From the NCBI RefSeq assembly GCF_029867415.1, contig NW_026705157.1, positions 806,001-870,000 on the forward strand: a stretch of DNA of 64,000 nt. Direction: 5' to 3'. This document shows, one piece after another, positions 20,925-32,254 of this stretch. The first letter of the stretch is position 1, and every line of letters begins with the position of its first letter. The notes under the pieces are model-generated. The model saw only the letters and a list, made by a program, of their open reading frames with translations. It was not told where the DNA came from and did not search any database. Source of the stretch: Vicia villosa. Lineage: Eukaryota > Streptophyta > Magnoliopsida > Fabales > Fabaceae. The position numbers and the translations under genes were made by a program.

Positions 20925-23548
20925 TGTAACAGCCCGATTTTATTAGATATTTTATTTATTAGCTTATTTGTGTGTTTTATTAATTATTTGTTTATTTAAT
21001 TATTATGTGGTATTACTAATTAATTGAAATATCTAATTATATGCATAGTTGTGTTTTATGGTTTAATTAGGTTATTAGTAGCATACTATGTATTGGGCCT
21101 AATTAATAATTGGATGGGTGGGTAATAATATAACTAAGCCCATTAAGAGAAATATAGTAAGAAGAGGAAAACTAGGGTTTTAGAGATAACACAATTTGGG
21201 GAAAAGAAGAGAAGAGAAGAGAGGAGAAAGAACAAGAGAAGAGGAATTGTAGATTTCTTAAAGTTAGAAGGAGAAATTCAAGAGGTAAGGGTTTGAATCC
21301 AAGTTCTTGTAGGTTTATATGATTGGGTAATGTTGTGTATGCTTTCTATTCTTCCATTTCATGAATTTAGAAAATGATAGGGTTTATGTGAAATCAATTG
21401 GATTTTGTGGTTTGTTCATGTTCAATGTGTTGTATGGATGACCCATGGTTAGGAACATGTTTAGGAACCTTGTATATGTGCAAAATTCGTTTTCAATTGA
21501 TGTAGGGATTGTGTATGGGTTAATGGATATTGTATGAGGGGATTAGGGAAGAAAAATGGTGAAATCTGAGTTTTCACGCAGCCTGGGTCGACCTATGCAG
21601 AACCTGAGTCGACCTAAACAGTCCAGAATGCCAAAAATCTATTTTTCCTTCTGTTAGGTCGACCTAGAGGAGTTTTGAGTCGACCTAACTGAGTTTGCGT
21701 CGACCTAGAGGTTCAATTTTGAGCAGATTTTGTAAAGACCATAACTTTTGATCCGTAACTCCGTTTTATGCGTCGTTCGAAGCGTCGGGAAGCTAATGAG
21801 ATTTTCTACATGATAGAGTAGGGTTGATTGGCATTTGTTTAATTTAATTATGATGCTAATTGAAAATAACATGTAGTTATATGTGTATGTTATGGATGAA
21901 TCTTGTATGACTAATGTTCATGGATGCCTTATGAGATGTTAATGTCATGAACTATGTGATTGATTGATAAATGCTAATTGATGTGTGATATTGGATTGAA
22001 AGTCATGTTGTGTAATGTTGTGCAAAGTTGTAAATATGTGATTGTGTAGTTTAAGAGATAGAGAGATCGTCTTAAATGCATGAGTCTTATTTTGTTGCAC
22101 ACGTACACAAGCATGAGTCTTTGAAAGTGGCAATGTCGGGTAATCTTGCGAAGATTATTTGCTTGTCCCAAACCTAACGAGTATGGGGTTTGAAAGCTTA
22201 ACGAGTATGGGGCTTTGAGGTGGTTATCTTGTCCGTAGAGAGTGGCAATCGGCGTGACCGAAAATGATAACGGAGGGATCCACATGCATATCGCATTGAG
22301 TCACACTTGAGTCGCACGTGTCGGTGTGAAATGTTGTTGTTGGTGTGATTTATGTGATATGAATTGTGTGGAATGATGTTGGTGGATATGCATATATGTG
22401 AATTTGTGATTCATTTGATATGAATTAGTTGTTGTGTTATGAATGTGATATATGTGATTGAAACATATGTGATGTAGATGTGAATTTATATGTACTAATG
22501 ATATATGTATATATGTGTGGATATGTGAATCATGTTTGATTGAGGATGATACATGGGTAAGAGAGGTGATTACATGTATACTTGTAATATTAATGACACG
22601 ATTCCAATGATGTAAATATATTCTATGATGTTTCGTGAAATGGGATAGAGATGAATATGTGCATTTGGTGATATATGTTCATACTTGTGATACATCGGTG
22701 AATCTTATACATGTCTATATATTTGGAAAAACATGTGTATGTGATTATGTGATGATAACTTGTATATTTAGAATATGATTATGTTTGAATACAATTGTTA
22801 CTTCGTGAATGTTGTCGAAAAGGATATGTACTTAGAATCTACATGTTGGTGAAATATGATCATATACATTGTTTAGAAATCATGTTTGATTATGTGGAAT
22901 TGAATGAGCTAAGTTGTATGACATGAATATGTGAATCTTGATTAATTGCATGTTTATGTGAAGAGTGATGAATTCTTGAAATGTATTCTTGTTGTGTTTT
23001 ACATTTCCCATATTATGTTTATCTATAAGAAGTTGAATTCTCACCCTTCTGTTTGAATGTTATCCTTTGTTGGTAACGTGCAGGTTTCATGGATAGTGAT
23101 GCTTCGAAGAAGGCTTAGCTTAGAGATTTATATCTTTGTAAGGTGTCGTGACTAAGTAGTCACTTGTGCTATGGTCATATGTAACACATGGGGTTGGGTT
23201 TATATTTTATGACTTGTTGTTATGAGATATTTGTTTACTCGTACTGTATTTTGTATTTGAATACGTTATTTTGTTGATGAATGGCCTTGAGCCGAGATGT
23301 TGAGATATGGTGGATGATGTATGGGAATCATTCGACTTTACCATTTATTTGATGAGATGATTATTTCGCTGTGATTTGCATGTTGTTTTAAATCCCGTGT
23401 TATTTGGAAATGACCATTGCATGTTTAAAGATAAAATGTTTGTTTTATTTTGAAATATGTGTAACGCCCTTGTGAGATGCATGCTTCTTTACTCTGATTT
23501 ACGCAAATGTATGCCTTATTTGTTTAGTATAGAATTGGGGGTGTTACA
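20925..23548 (+). mobile_element. Solo LTR of a Ty3/gypsy (Tekay-like) element, 2624 bp
   Basis: It begins TGTAACAGCCCG and ends GGGGGTGTTACA, the same end style as the LTRs of the intact chromovirus (TGTAACGCCC...GGGTGTTACA). It is flanked by a 5-bp target duplication ATAAA (20920-20924 and 23549-23553). No internal region is present, so it arose by recombination between two LTRs. Five GTCGAC-centred motifs occur at 21587-21704, followed at 21741-21789 by a block (ACTTTTGATCCGTAACTCCG, then GCGTCGTTCGAAG) that aligns with the other Tekay-type LTRs here. The internal order also follows the intact LTR, but primary sequence is well diverged. Confidence 0.9.
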
Positions 23549-23553
23549 ATAAA

Positions 23554-25190
23554 AATATTCCACCTACTACAAAGCTTTTGCAATAGAGTAACATGCATCT
23601 AATGAGTGTGTGTACTCTTTGGCCAAGGCAAGATTCTTAAGACGTGTATCACAAAGTACATCTTCAGCCTTCTTCTGACCTTCCTAAAACTCCTTCGAAA
23701 GGCTTCAAGATTTTGTACCCTTTTGTAAGAAGAATCTAGTGCCCGGTTTGCTTCGGGAATAACGACCTTAGATAGAAATGCCTAGGTAGAAACTAAAGTT
23801 TCATTCTTATTTGTCACTTTCTCAACCAGCATCAGGGTACTCAAAATGCTCCACAACTGCCCCTATTTCCAAAAGCATGATAAACACCCCTTGAAGATCT
23901 TCCAAATATTGATCTCACTCAATGGTATGGGCTTTGATATGTTCTTTAAGCACTCCCTTCTTCCCTTTAAAGACGGTCAGGTAAAAAGGCTTCTCCCTGC
24001 CCAGCAATACCAAAGGCCAAGATTGTCGATGCTTGACACATATAATAAGTAAAGTCTAATAGCTCATCTTGACAAGCTTCTTTGAGTTTATTTAAGAAAT
24101 AAGAGTAATATTCTTTAGATATCAAAGACTAGAACTTTCTAGACATTTGCATACAAGGACTGGCCAGTAGCGTAGCATGCAACTCGGTCGAAATTGATGT
24201 AAAATCCCTTGTTGAGTCATGTCTCCTTAAATATCACGATAGTAGTCAATGACACTTAACGAGTGACCCCTCCACTTGAGACTCTTCAAGCTCAAGAATA
24301 AGGTTTATATTTCCTCCACCATCAGGTTATGACAAACATGGAGCATGTTTCACTGTAACTCAGTCAAATAAATCTCAGGCTTCCATTTATGTCAAATTTA
24401 TTCTGCCATGGGTAACCGAAATGGTAGAGACCCCATTACCGGAACCCCTTTAATGGCTAAAATATTAGTAGAATTGACTTGGAGGGAGATAACCTAGAGA
24501 GTCCTCCTTATTTGCTACATTATTTTCTCATGTTTCATCGTATCTACATAACAAGAATTGACAGGTTACCAAGGCGTTCACCAAAGAATATTTAAAAAAT
24601 AGAAACTTCCGCAATTGGTTTGCCAAAAATAACATTTCTGGCCTTTTTCGAGCCTGCATCCACTAGCAGGCATGTCTCTATGAACCACTTTAGTTGCTTT
24701 TTGGATGATGTGTCGGGAGGGATAACGCCCTCTACTTAAACTAGATCCTGGAAGTAGGATGTCAGCTTCCTCTTAAGGAAAACGACTTCTTGAAATAAAT
24801 TATCTATCTTGTAAACTTAAGACAAGAAGTCTAAGAATAAGTGGCTTTAGCGCCAAAACTTAGAGAATGTGTTTGAGCATTAGTAAGGTGACATAGGGTC
24901 TATGGAGCATATTTTTGCGTGAGTTTTTTTGTTGAGGGGAGTGACCAAGAATAATTGATCCTTAAAGTGCTTCACATTATCCAAATAAACATCAAACATC
25001 CTAGTCTATTGACAAATAGATATCCAGCATTGGTCATTTGTTTAAGTAATTGAGATACACTGAGCTTTGAAAAGAAGAAAAAAATACGTCAAGGTCGGCA
25101 GACTCTTATATTCACAATATTATTAGAATACTTTGTCATAAGTCAAACTCACTAGGTGTAGTAGTGAAGGTTCAATTAACAAGTGATTAA
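23554..25190 (-). pseudogene. Decayed TE-like sequence, no intact gene
   Basis: No long ORF is present on either strand. On the minus strand around 24750-24560 a stretch of about 45 codons without a stop (includes KQLKWFIETCLLVDAG) suggests an old coding sequence now broken by stops and frameshifts. I do not recognise the family. The region continues the sequence into which the solo LTR inserted, so it is probably the body of an older element. Confidence 0.3.
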
Positions 25191-28100
25191 GAGCGCATGT
25201 TGAACAAGTGACTCCAAACACAATAGGGGGTAAATTATGAAGTGTATAAATCGTGATTAATTAAAAAAACATTTTCTAAACAATACTTTATATTAGTTCA
25301 AAGGTAAAGAGGGAGAAAATAGGAAGAAATAACAAATAATAGAATTTAAACAATAGAAAGCAATGAGACAGTGATAGAGAAATTGTTCCAGGATTTATAC
25401 AGGTTCAGTCTAATCACGTTGCCTACTTCTGTCGCCCAAGAATTTATTCTTTAGAGTTCCATTAATAAAAATTCTTGAGATTTTAAGTAAATGTCCATGA
25501 AACTTATTACAACATACTAGACATTTTAAATTGACTGATCTCCCAAACCAAACAAAGCTTTTGATAAGTGAGCACACAAACCAAACGTGGATTTTGATCG
25601 ATTAATCTCAAGAACCAAACAAAGATTTACCACGAAAATCTCAAGAACCAAACAAAGATTTTACCATAATAATCTCAAGAACCAACAAGATAAGTCAAAC
25701 AAGAGAAACACACTTTTGATGAATAACAATGAAGCACGAACATTAGTACAACCAAACTCTCACGTGTATTTTTCACTCACAAGGCACCAAGCCAGTTTTA
25801 GTGGAAGAATATAAAAAATAGAAAAGAGAAAAGCATAAAATGAGAAAAGGATAGTAGAAATCTCAATTCCGTTTGAAATGAGGATAAATCCTCTATTTAT
25901 AGAAGAAATATGTCTAAAAAAAAAAAGGAAAACAATCCACGAGCTTTTTAATGCATCTAATCAATTATGACCTAAGGTTAATCGACTATATAAACTAAAT
26001 ATGAAAAGTTTTCAAATTCTCCGCCACTTAATCGACTATAAGCTTACTTAGACTATTAGAAGGCATTACTAAAAAGCTAATCAATTAACCCTAAGATGTT
26101 AATCGATTATCTAGTGTAAAAGCCAACGATAAAGGTTTAACCAAGCTAGTAACCACTTAGTTGCGCGTATAAAACATTTGCAGGTGATTTTATAAAAAGA
26201 AAGAGGCTTCAAAACATTTGAGTGTGTGCGGGAGAGTTGTCTTACTATTTTAGAAGATACTCATATACTTTTACAATACACTGATCACTTAATCACAATA
26301 CCAAGCGAGCCTTCATCCTTCCTCTCTTTCACAACTTTGAAGCTTCAAAATCCATTGCTAGATTCATCATTGTTTCAACACTTCATTTGGGACTTATTTT
26401 TTATGATGAGGGTTGATATAGCTTCTTTGATATACATCATCATCAATCATAGGTTGCTTGACCAGAGATACTTAAGGGCTCTAACGAACGCTTGACATTA
26501 GGTGTGGTCTTCATCAAAACCGCCAAAATCATTTGCCAACAAGATCATCTTCATATAGTTGAACGTCCTACAAGCACATAGTTCCACAACGCCAACCTCG
26601 AAGTTTTTCAAAGAGAGACATAAACTTTTCAAAGAAAACTGTCACTCGTGATGAGGAATGACGTACCTGTCATATTTGTTACATACCCTCTTATCTTCAT
26701 GGAGAACAACACACATGTTGGTGGAGAATATGAAAAATGAATGCTCTAGAAGTGGGGAGGTTCAATGAATTTCTCTCCTAAAATCATTTTCAAAAATTAG
26801 AATTTTACAAACTGGTGCGCTGATCACAATCGAAAGCGAAAGATAACGGAGGTTTTATCAAACACACAATTAAATGAATATTATAGTTAACTCATATTAT
26901 AAAAAATCACAACAACTAAAAAAGATTAAGTTTCTTAAACAATCAATTCAACAACTATCATAATTCAATTTTCACACAAAGATCAAATTGAATTTGATTA
27001 ATCGAATGATCAATCTAACAACCATAATTGCAAAAAAAATAATATTCAAATGACTAGATCTATCACATGCCTACGCATACATAATAAATCACTATAAGCA
27101 AATAAAATCCATCAACATGCGATTCTAAGAAAGGATACAAACTTAAACATGCAAGCTATATAGAAAATTAATGAGATACCGATAAGTAGGAATGAACCAG
27201 GACTTATAGTGATTCAACAATTTGTCCTCGTTTGTGCATATTACACTCTTCAATAGTTTCCCATTGAAATTTTGTTGTTCTTCTATTATGATTTTGATAA
27301 TATTTACAATGTGCTTTTATTATAATTAAAGAACCAAATGGTGTAATTATATTACAACTTACGCAACTCCAATATGAGTCTTTCCTTCTTCTGTGTTACA
27401 TAACCGTAGTTGAAATTTCTAAGACCTTCTCTCAGTCTTGAATGCTCTATTATTCAAATCCAAAATTTGCTCCAAGCATTTGTTTCACCATAATATTTAC
27501 TTGATCCTATAAGTACATTTTCTAAGCTCTTTGCATTTATGATGGGATAGAAACTCCCATCCTCGTTCCACAACAACCTTTAATCCTATCTACCGAAGTC
27601 TTCCATAGAGATGAGGTCCTTTCTTTTTGCTCTTGCTAGATTGTCAATCCAAACCATACCATAGTATCTGATTTAACTCAAACACTTCACAAACATCAAC
27701 AAAGAATGAACTTCTTCTACATTAGTTCTCACACTCTCTAAAAGTTGAAAAACAACCAAATCACTGTAATCTTCCTAGAGGTTGAAGATAACCACAGATG
27801 TAAAAGAAATACGCGGAAAGAATTCTTTGAAAGCGGGATTCCAGATTTTTAGAAATTTTATGATTATTATCATAATAATGGTGGTGAGCGAGAGAGAAAA
27901 TGATTAATATAGGTGCTTGAGATGATGCACAACAAATGAGTAAAAACACCCTTTTGATTTGAGTCAAAAGCAATGGGTATGATTCGAGTCAAATGAGAGG
28001 AATGATTAGAATATAGAACTTAAAAGTTAAAATCCAAATTCTGCACCTTTGATTCAATTTAAGGAAATCCTTGATTAGAATCACAAAACCAGAATCAAAA

Positions 28101-28490
28101 ACCAAAATTAGATGTACAGTTTTGATTAGAGTCGAGTTTTCATTTATTCAAGTCAACAATGTCGGAATTTGTGTCAAATTTTATCTGATTCGAATCAATA
28201 GTGTCATGATTTGAATCATACTTTGTGTGATTTGAATCAAATACACTATTGATTCAGATCATGAAAATCTGTGACTTGAATCAAACTGCCAAAGACAAAT
28301 TCTGAATTTTCACATTTATTCATTGATTCTAAATCATACATAACCTTGATTCGAATCACATTGTAGAGGGAGCCGTGCAAACACTTTTATTATAACATAA
28401 TAGCAACCAAGAGGTATACATCTTGATTAATGTGGGATTTAAGGAATACAAATAAATTTGAAATGCATATATTCCTATTGCAGTGGTGAA
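25191..28490. other. Intergenic TE-derived DNA with two palindrome-motif clusters
   Basis: I find no credible gene in these 3.3 kb. Visible structures are three tandem copies of an ATCTCAAGAACCAA unit near 25605-25690, a cluster of TTAATCGATTA-type motifs at 25950-26125, and a cluster of TGATTCGAATCA-type motifs at 28186-28358. A TATA-like TCTATTTATAG lies at about 25893. The mix suggests fragments of LTRs, but I could not place ends. Confidence 0.5.
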
Positions 28491-31049
28491 CTAGATTCTG
28501 ACATTGTCAACATAGATTTCGCGCACATGAGCGATCTTTTCCCAATCCTCGCCAGCAATCCTTTGGCATCTTGGGCTTAAAAGAGGACAGCCATCAATTT
28601 GCAAGACTTGTAAAGCAGTAAGGTGAACAAATCCAGACGGTAAATTTAGAAGGTTGGGACAGTACCGAATGTGTATGCGCATCAACGATGATAGATTCCT
28701 CACATAATCAGGCAGTGTCATGAGAGAAACACAGTCTATGATTAACAGAAACTGAAGACTACTTGCATAGAATTCAGGCTTGATTGGTAGAGTTCTCAGC
28801 TTGTGTAAACCTTTGATCGTTAACGAGCGAAGGCTAGAAAGACTTTCGATGCTCACATCCAATGATTCCATCTTAGGACAGTTTACAACTTCCAAATTTT
28901 CAAGTGCAGTGCAGTTTTTCAAATTACTTGGCAATGAAGCTAACTTAGCACAGTTGTGGATCCGTAGCGTTCGAAGGGAAGTGAGATTCTGAGTTACTTC
29001 GGTCAATGACACAAGATTTCTACAATGTTCAATTGTTAATGACCGAAGCGATGTTAAAGTACCAAGTTGTTTCTCAAAAACATTTGGAGAGGTTATCACC
29101 AAATGTCTAAGGGAAACTAAGTGATTAATTTTTTTTGGGAAGGTACTCATTTTTATGCATCCTGATAGCATCAATGCTTGTAGAAAATGAAGGCAACAAA
29201 TTGAATCCGGAAGGAACCGAAGTTCGTTGTTTCCGTTTAGATTTAGATACCTCAGAAGTTTCATGCTACTGATGCTATTTGGAAGATATGTTATTCCCGT
29301 GTAGCTCAAATCCAACGCGCGTAAGTAAGTCAAACCCGAGAGGACAACATTCAAATGATCTCCCAACTTTGCACACAAAAGAAGTGTTCTCAATTTTGGT
29401 AACTTGAGAAACAAACTTGGATCTTCCCTTATTTCTCCTCGATCCCGAAATGAAATGTGTCTTGTGCTTTCAGTCATACTTGAAGTATCAGAGTTAACCA
29501 TCAAATTTCCTGCCACTAAATTAGCAAGATCATGAAATAGATCATGCATTCTGCATTTTACTATTTCAGTTTTGTGATTCTCATGTACTATGTCGAATAT
29601 TGATCTTGACACAAACTCATTTATATACCAAGTTCCAACATCTTCTAATTGTTGATCACTGTTTGATGGTTGAATGAAACCTTGAGCCATCCATAAATGG
29701 ATTAAATCCTGCTTATCAAATTCTTTGCCTTTAGGAATTAATGAACAAAATGCAAAACATTCTTTAAATGGGGACGGTAATTGATCATAGCTTAACTTAA
29801 GAACCGACATTATACCGTCTTCGTTTTCAGACAGGTGACTCATACTCCAAGTATCGCTGTTTTTCACTGACGTCCAATAAGATTCCTCTTTGGTTCCAGA
29901 TAGTAAACCTCCCACGGTGCGTATCGCTAAAGGCACTCCACCGCATTTCATCAATATCTCTTCACCGATTTTAACAAGATTAGGATGTTGGACTTTTTCT
30001 CCTTCTCCAAACGCCCATTTCTCAAACAACGACCTGCATTCGCCAACAGCCAAAGCACCTAATTGATACAAACTGTTTTCATTTTCATTTTCATTTTCAC
30101 CCATCACGGACGCAGTACTTTTGTAGCGAGTCGTCGCTAGAATTCTGCTTCCTTTTGCAAATTTTCCTAACAACAATTTCTTCAGATCAAGCCATTCGAC
30201 TCGGTTACATTTCCAAACATCGTCTAAAACAAGTAAACATTTCTTCTCACTCAATTTATCATTAAGACACGATGACAGGAAATCTATGTCATAAACATTC
30301 TGATCAGAAGAACAATCTACAGCTCTAACAACTTTCTTTTGCCAAATCCTCTCTATATTCAAATCATCCGACACATCGATCCAAAGCTTCAAATCAAAAC
30401 CATTCTTCACTTTATCATCATCAAAAATTAAATTGACAAGTGTTGTCTTCCCTAACCCTCCTATTCCCACGACAGGAACAACAACAAAAGACTCATCATT
30501 ATTACTATTACCACAACCACCTAATAACCTTTCAATCACCCTTTTCTTATCTTCTTCTCTTCCAACAACCTCAGTGTAACATCTAACACTATCCCTTTGT
30601 CTATTAGAAGAATCAACAACTTGTTGTTGATCAAGTTCCTGCAAATGAAGACTACTAATCCGATTTGCTATATCATCAATTCTAACTATAATTTTCTTAA
30701 TTCTATCATCCATATCAGAAAAGAAAAACATGTTTCTTACCCAAGTAACAATTCTCATCTCAGCTTCCACTTTCTGCCTCAAAGCTTCAGCATTTATATC
30801 ATCCAACAGGTCTTCTGCATCGTGCAGTACATCCCGGAGCTTCATCAACCAATCCTCAACCAAGTGATTCTTCTCCTGCTTCTTTTCTGCATCTAGAAGA
30901 ACTGCTAATATTGCTGACATGTCGTTTCTTAGCTTGATGGAATCATCTTTGAAAGCAGATTGTAGATTATACTTGTTCATTAGTATAGTAGTGAGTTCTT
31001 CAAGAATTTTCTTCGCTGCTGATTTGCATACACTCATAGGGATTACCAT
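28491..31049 (-). CDS. CC-NBS-LRR (CNL) disease-resistance protein, RGA-type, 852 aa, single exon
   Basis: The product is an intracellular immune receptor. An Rx-type coiled-coil N-terminus (about 1-130) carries the EDVID-like stretch VEDWLMKLRD. The NB-ARC follows: P-loop GIGGLGKTT at 195-203, kinase-2 LLVLDDVW at 272-279, RNBS-B GSRILATTR at 300-308, GVPLAI at 371-376, RNBS-D CFAFCSLIP at 431-439 and MHD at 501-503. All key residues are present. Leucine-rich repeats run from about 530 to 835. Between RNBS-B and GVPLAI lies a small ENENENEN run (about 319-326) from a hexanucleotide repeat. The family norm is 850-1100 residues, so the LRR part is short but complete to a natural stop. The start MVIPMS is the first ATG; Met5 is a possible alternative. 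By family, ADP/ATP switching drives oligomerisation and cell death. The gene stands alone among transposons. Confidence 0.95.
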   Translation of the reverse strand: MVIPMSVCKSAAKKILEELTTILMNKYNLQSAFKDDSIKLRNDMSAILAVLLDAEKKQEKNHLVEDWLMKLRDVLHDAEDLLDDINAEALRQKVEAEMRIVTWVRNMFFFSDMDDRIKKIIVRIDDIANRISSLHLQELDQQQVVDSSNRQRDSVRCYTEVVGREEDKKRVIERLLGGCGNSNNDESFVVVPVVGIGGLGKTTLVNLIFDDDKVKNGFDLKLWIDVSDDLNIERIWQKKVVRAVDCSSDQNVYDIDFLSSCLNDKLSEKKCLLVLDDVWKCNRVEWLDLKKLLLGKFAKGSRILATTRYKSTASVMGENENENENSLYQLGALAVGECRSLFEKWAFGEGEKVQHPNLVKIGEEILMKCGGVPLAIRTVGGLLSGTKEESYWTSVKNSDTWSMSHLSENEDGIMSVLKLSYDQLPSPFKECFAFCSLIPKGKEFDKQDLIHLWMAQGFIQPSNSDQQLEDVGTWYINEFVSRSIFDIVHENHKTEIVKCRMHDLFHDLANLVAGNLMVNSDTSSMTESTRHISFRDRGEIREDPSLFLKLPKLRTLLLCAKLGDHLNVVLSGLTYLRALDLSYTGITYLPNSISSMKLLRYLNLNGNNELRFLPDSICCLHFLQALMLSGCIKMSTFPKKINHLVSLRHLVITSPNVFEKQLGTLTSLRSLTIEHCRNLVSLTEVTQNLTSLRTLRIHNCAKLASLPSNLKNCTALENLEVVNCPKMESLDVSIESLSSLRSLTIKGLHKLRTLPIKPEFYASSLQFLLIIDCVSLMTLPDYVRNLSSLMRIHIRYCPNLLNLPSGFVHLTALQVLQIDGCPLLSPRCQRIAGEDWEKIAHVREIYVDNVRI

Positions 31050-31124
31050 TATGTTTGCAGCTGGTGAAGAAGGGAAGAGATGAATACATATGTCTCAGAT
31101 TTCATAAGAGATTGCTCTTGATTT

Positions 31125-31211
31125 AAATTATTGGTTGAGAAAAGTATAATTAAAAATTATTGGTTGAGAAAAGTATAATGAAAAATTATTGGTTGAGAAA
31201 AGTATAATGAA
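31125..31211. repeat. Three tandem 29-bp repeats in the NLR upstream region
   Basis: The unit begins AAATTATTGGTTGAGAAAAG and continues TATAATGAA. It occurs three times head to tail from 31125 to 31211, with a partial fourth ATTATTGGTTG at about 31235. The array starts about 75 bp before the NLR start codon on its transcribed side, so it lies in the promoter or 5' leader. It has no coding content. Confidence 0.85.
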
Positions 31212-31539
31212 AATAAACACGTTAACGTTAGTCAATTATTGGTTGGTTATAAGTTGTCATTAAGAAAGAAAACAACGACCCTTCAATGGGTTGTCTTAGC
31301 CATATCGTATCACCATTTTGCACTTGTCTTAGCCATAGTGTCTTATTTGGCAAAAGTTCGAGATCAAGGCGCCCATCGCCTAGCAAATAAGTCGCCTGTA
31401 CGGAATCTAATGTGGTCGCCCATACAGTTCGCCTGATGTGGCAGTTAAGTAAGAGTGAGTCATTGTTGATTTCGGAAACATAGCCAGACCATGATCTCAT
31501 CAATAAAGTGAGTGGTAAAGACCACCTCTAAAGGGCCAA

Positions 31540-31881
31540 AAACCCTAACTCTAGGAGAACTTTTATAAATACACTATCCTCCAAGGGGATAAGGAACAAC
31601 TCTCAAGTAACACTTACTTACACTCATTCAAACACCATTTAGGGAGCACTCTGCTATAAGTAACCCTAGCTATATCATTTCGACCGTCCGTCGGCGACCT
31701 AGTAGCGTCGGCCAGCAGCAGCACCTCTTGCCTCACGTGAGTTAGTTCCTAAAACAGCTTAAAAAACCACCATACAAAACTACTCGCCGTTGTGGACTAG
31801 CCCTCACCCTCAAACGTGTAATATACCCCCAAACGCACACACATGTACTTTTTTGAACAGTATAGTGGCGCCCACCACGGG
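31540..31881 (+). mobile_element. LTR 3' portion and primer-binding site of a Tat/Athila-like gypsy remnant
   Basis: A TATA-like TTTTATAAATACAC at 31562-31575 is followed by CTCCAAGGGG, a long transcribed-looking leader and, at 31866-31881, TGGCGCCCACCACGGG. That is close to the primer-binding site TGGCGCCCACCGTGGGG used by Tat-type elements. It lies just after a CA that could be the LTR end (about 31858). No gag or pol follows. The left LTR edge could not be defined. Confidence 0.5.
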
Positions 31882-32254
31882 ATCCGGTAAAACTAACCTA
31901 GGTCACCCCTCTTCTTAATAATTGTCCCCTTTCCTGTCGTACCCTTGACTCCAACTTCTAACCATTACCAGACTTGGTAAATAGAAGAGCTTCATCCCAT
32001 ACTAGTGAGGATACCGGCAGTACTAGAGACGCCGAGGTCACGGTCGGGATGCGAACCGCCATCGCAAGGAAATATTCTCAACTGGCCTACATACCTAACA
32101 AACTGAATCTAATGCAAGATTTCCTTTTATAAGCATGATCCAATATCACTTATACACTACATTATCTTTAAGCTTCATAGGTAGTTGGATACTCCGTTTG
32201 GGCTTACTATTAACTGGCTCCACCACCGGTTTAGTCCAGTTCGAAAGTCACTTC

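Noticed and set aside
22250..23030. TGTGAT/ATATGTG-rich stretch as a separate satellite
   Set aside because: It has no fixed period and lies entirely inside the solo LTR, so it is a compositional bias, not a separate array.
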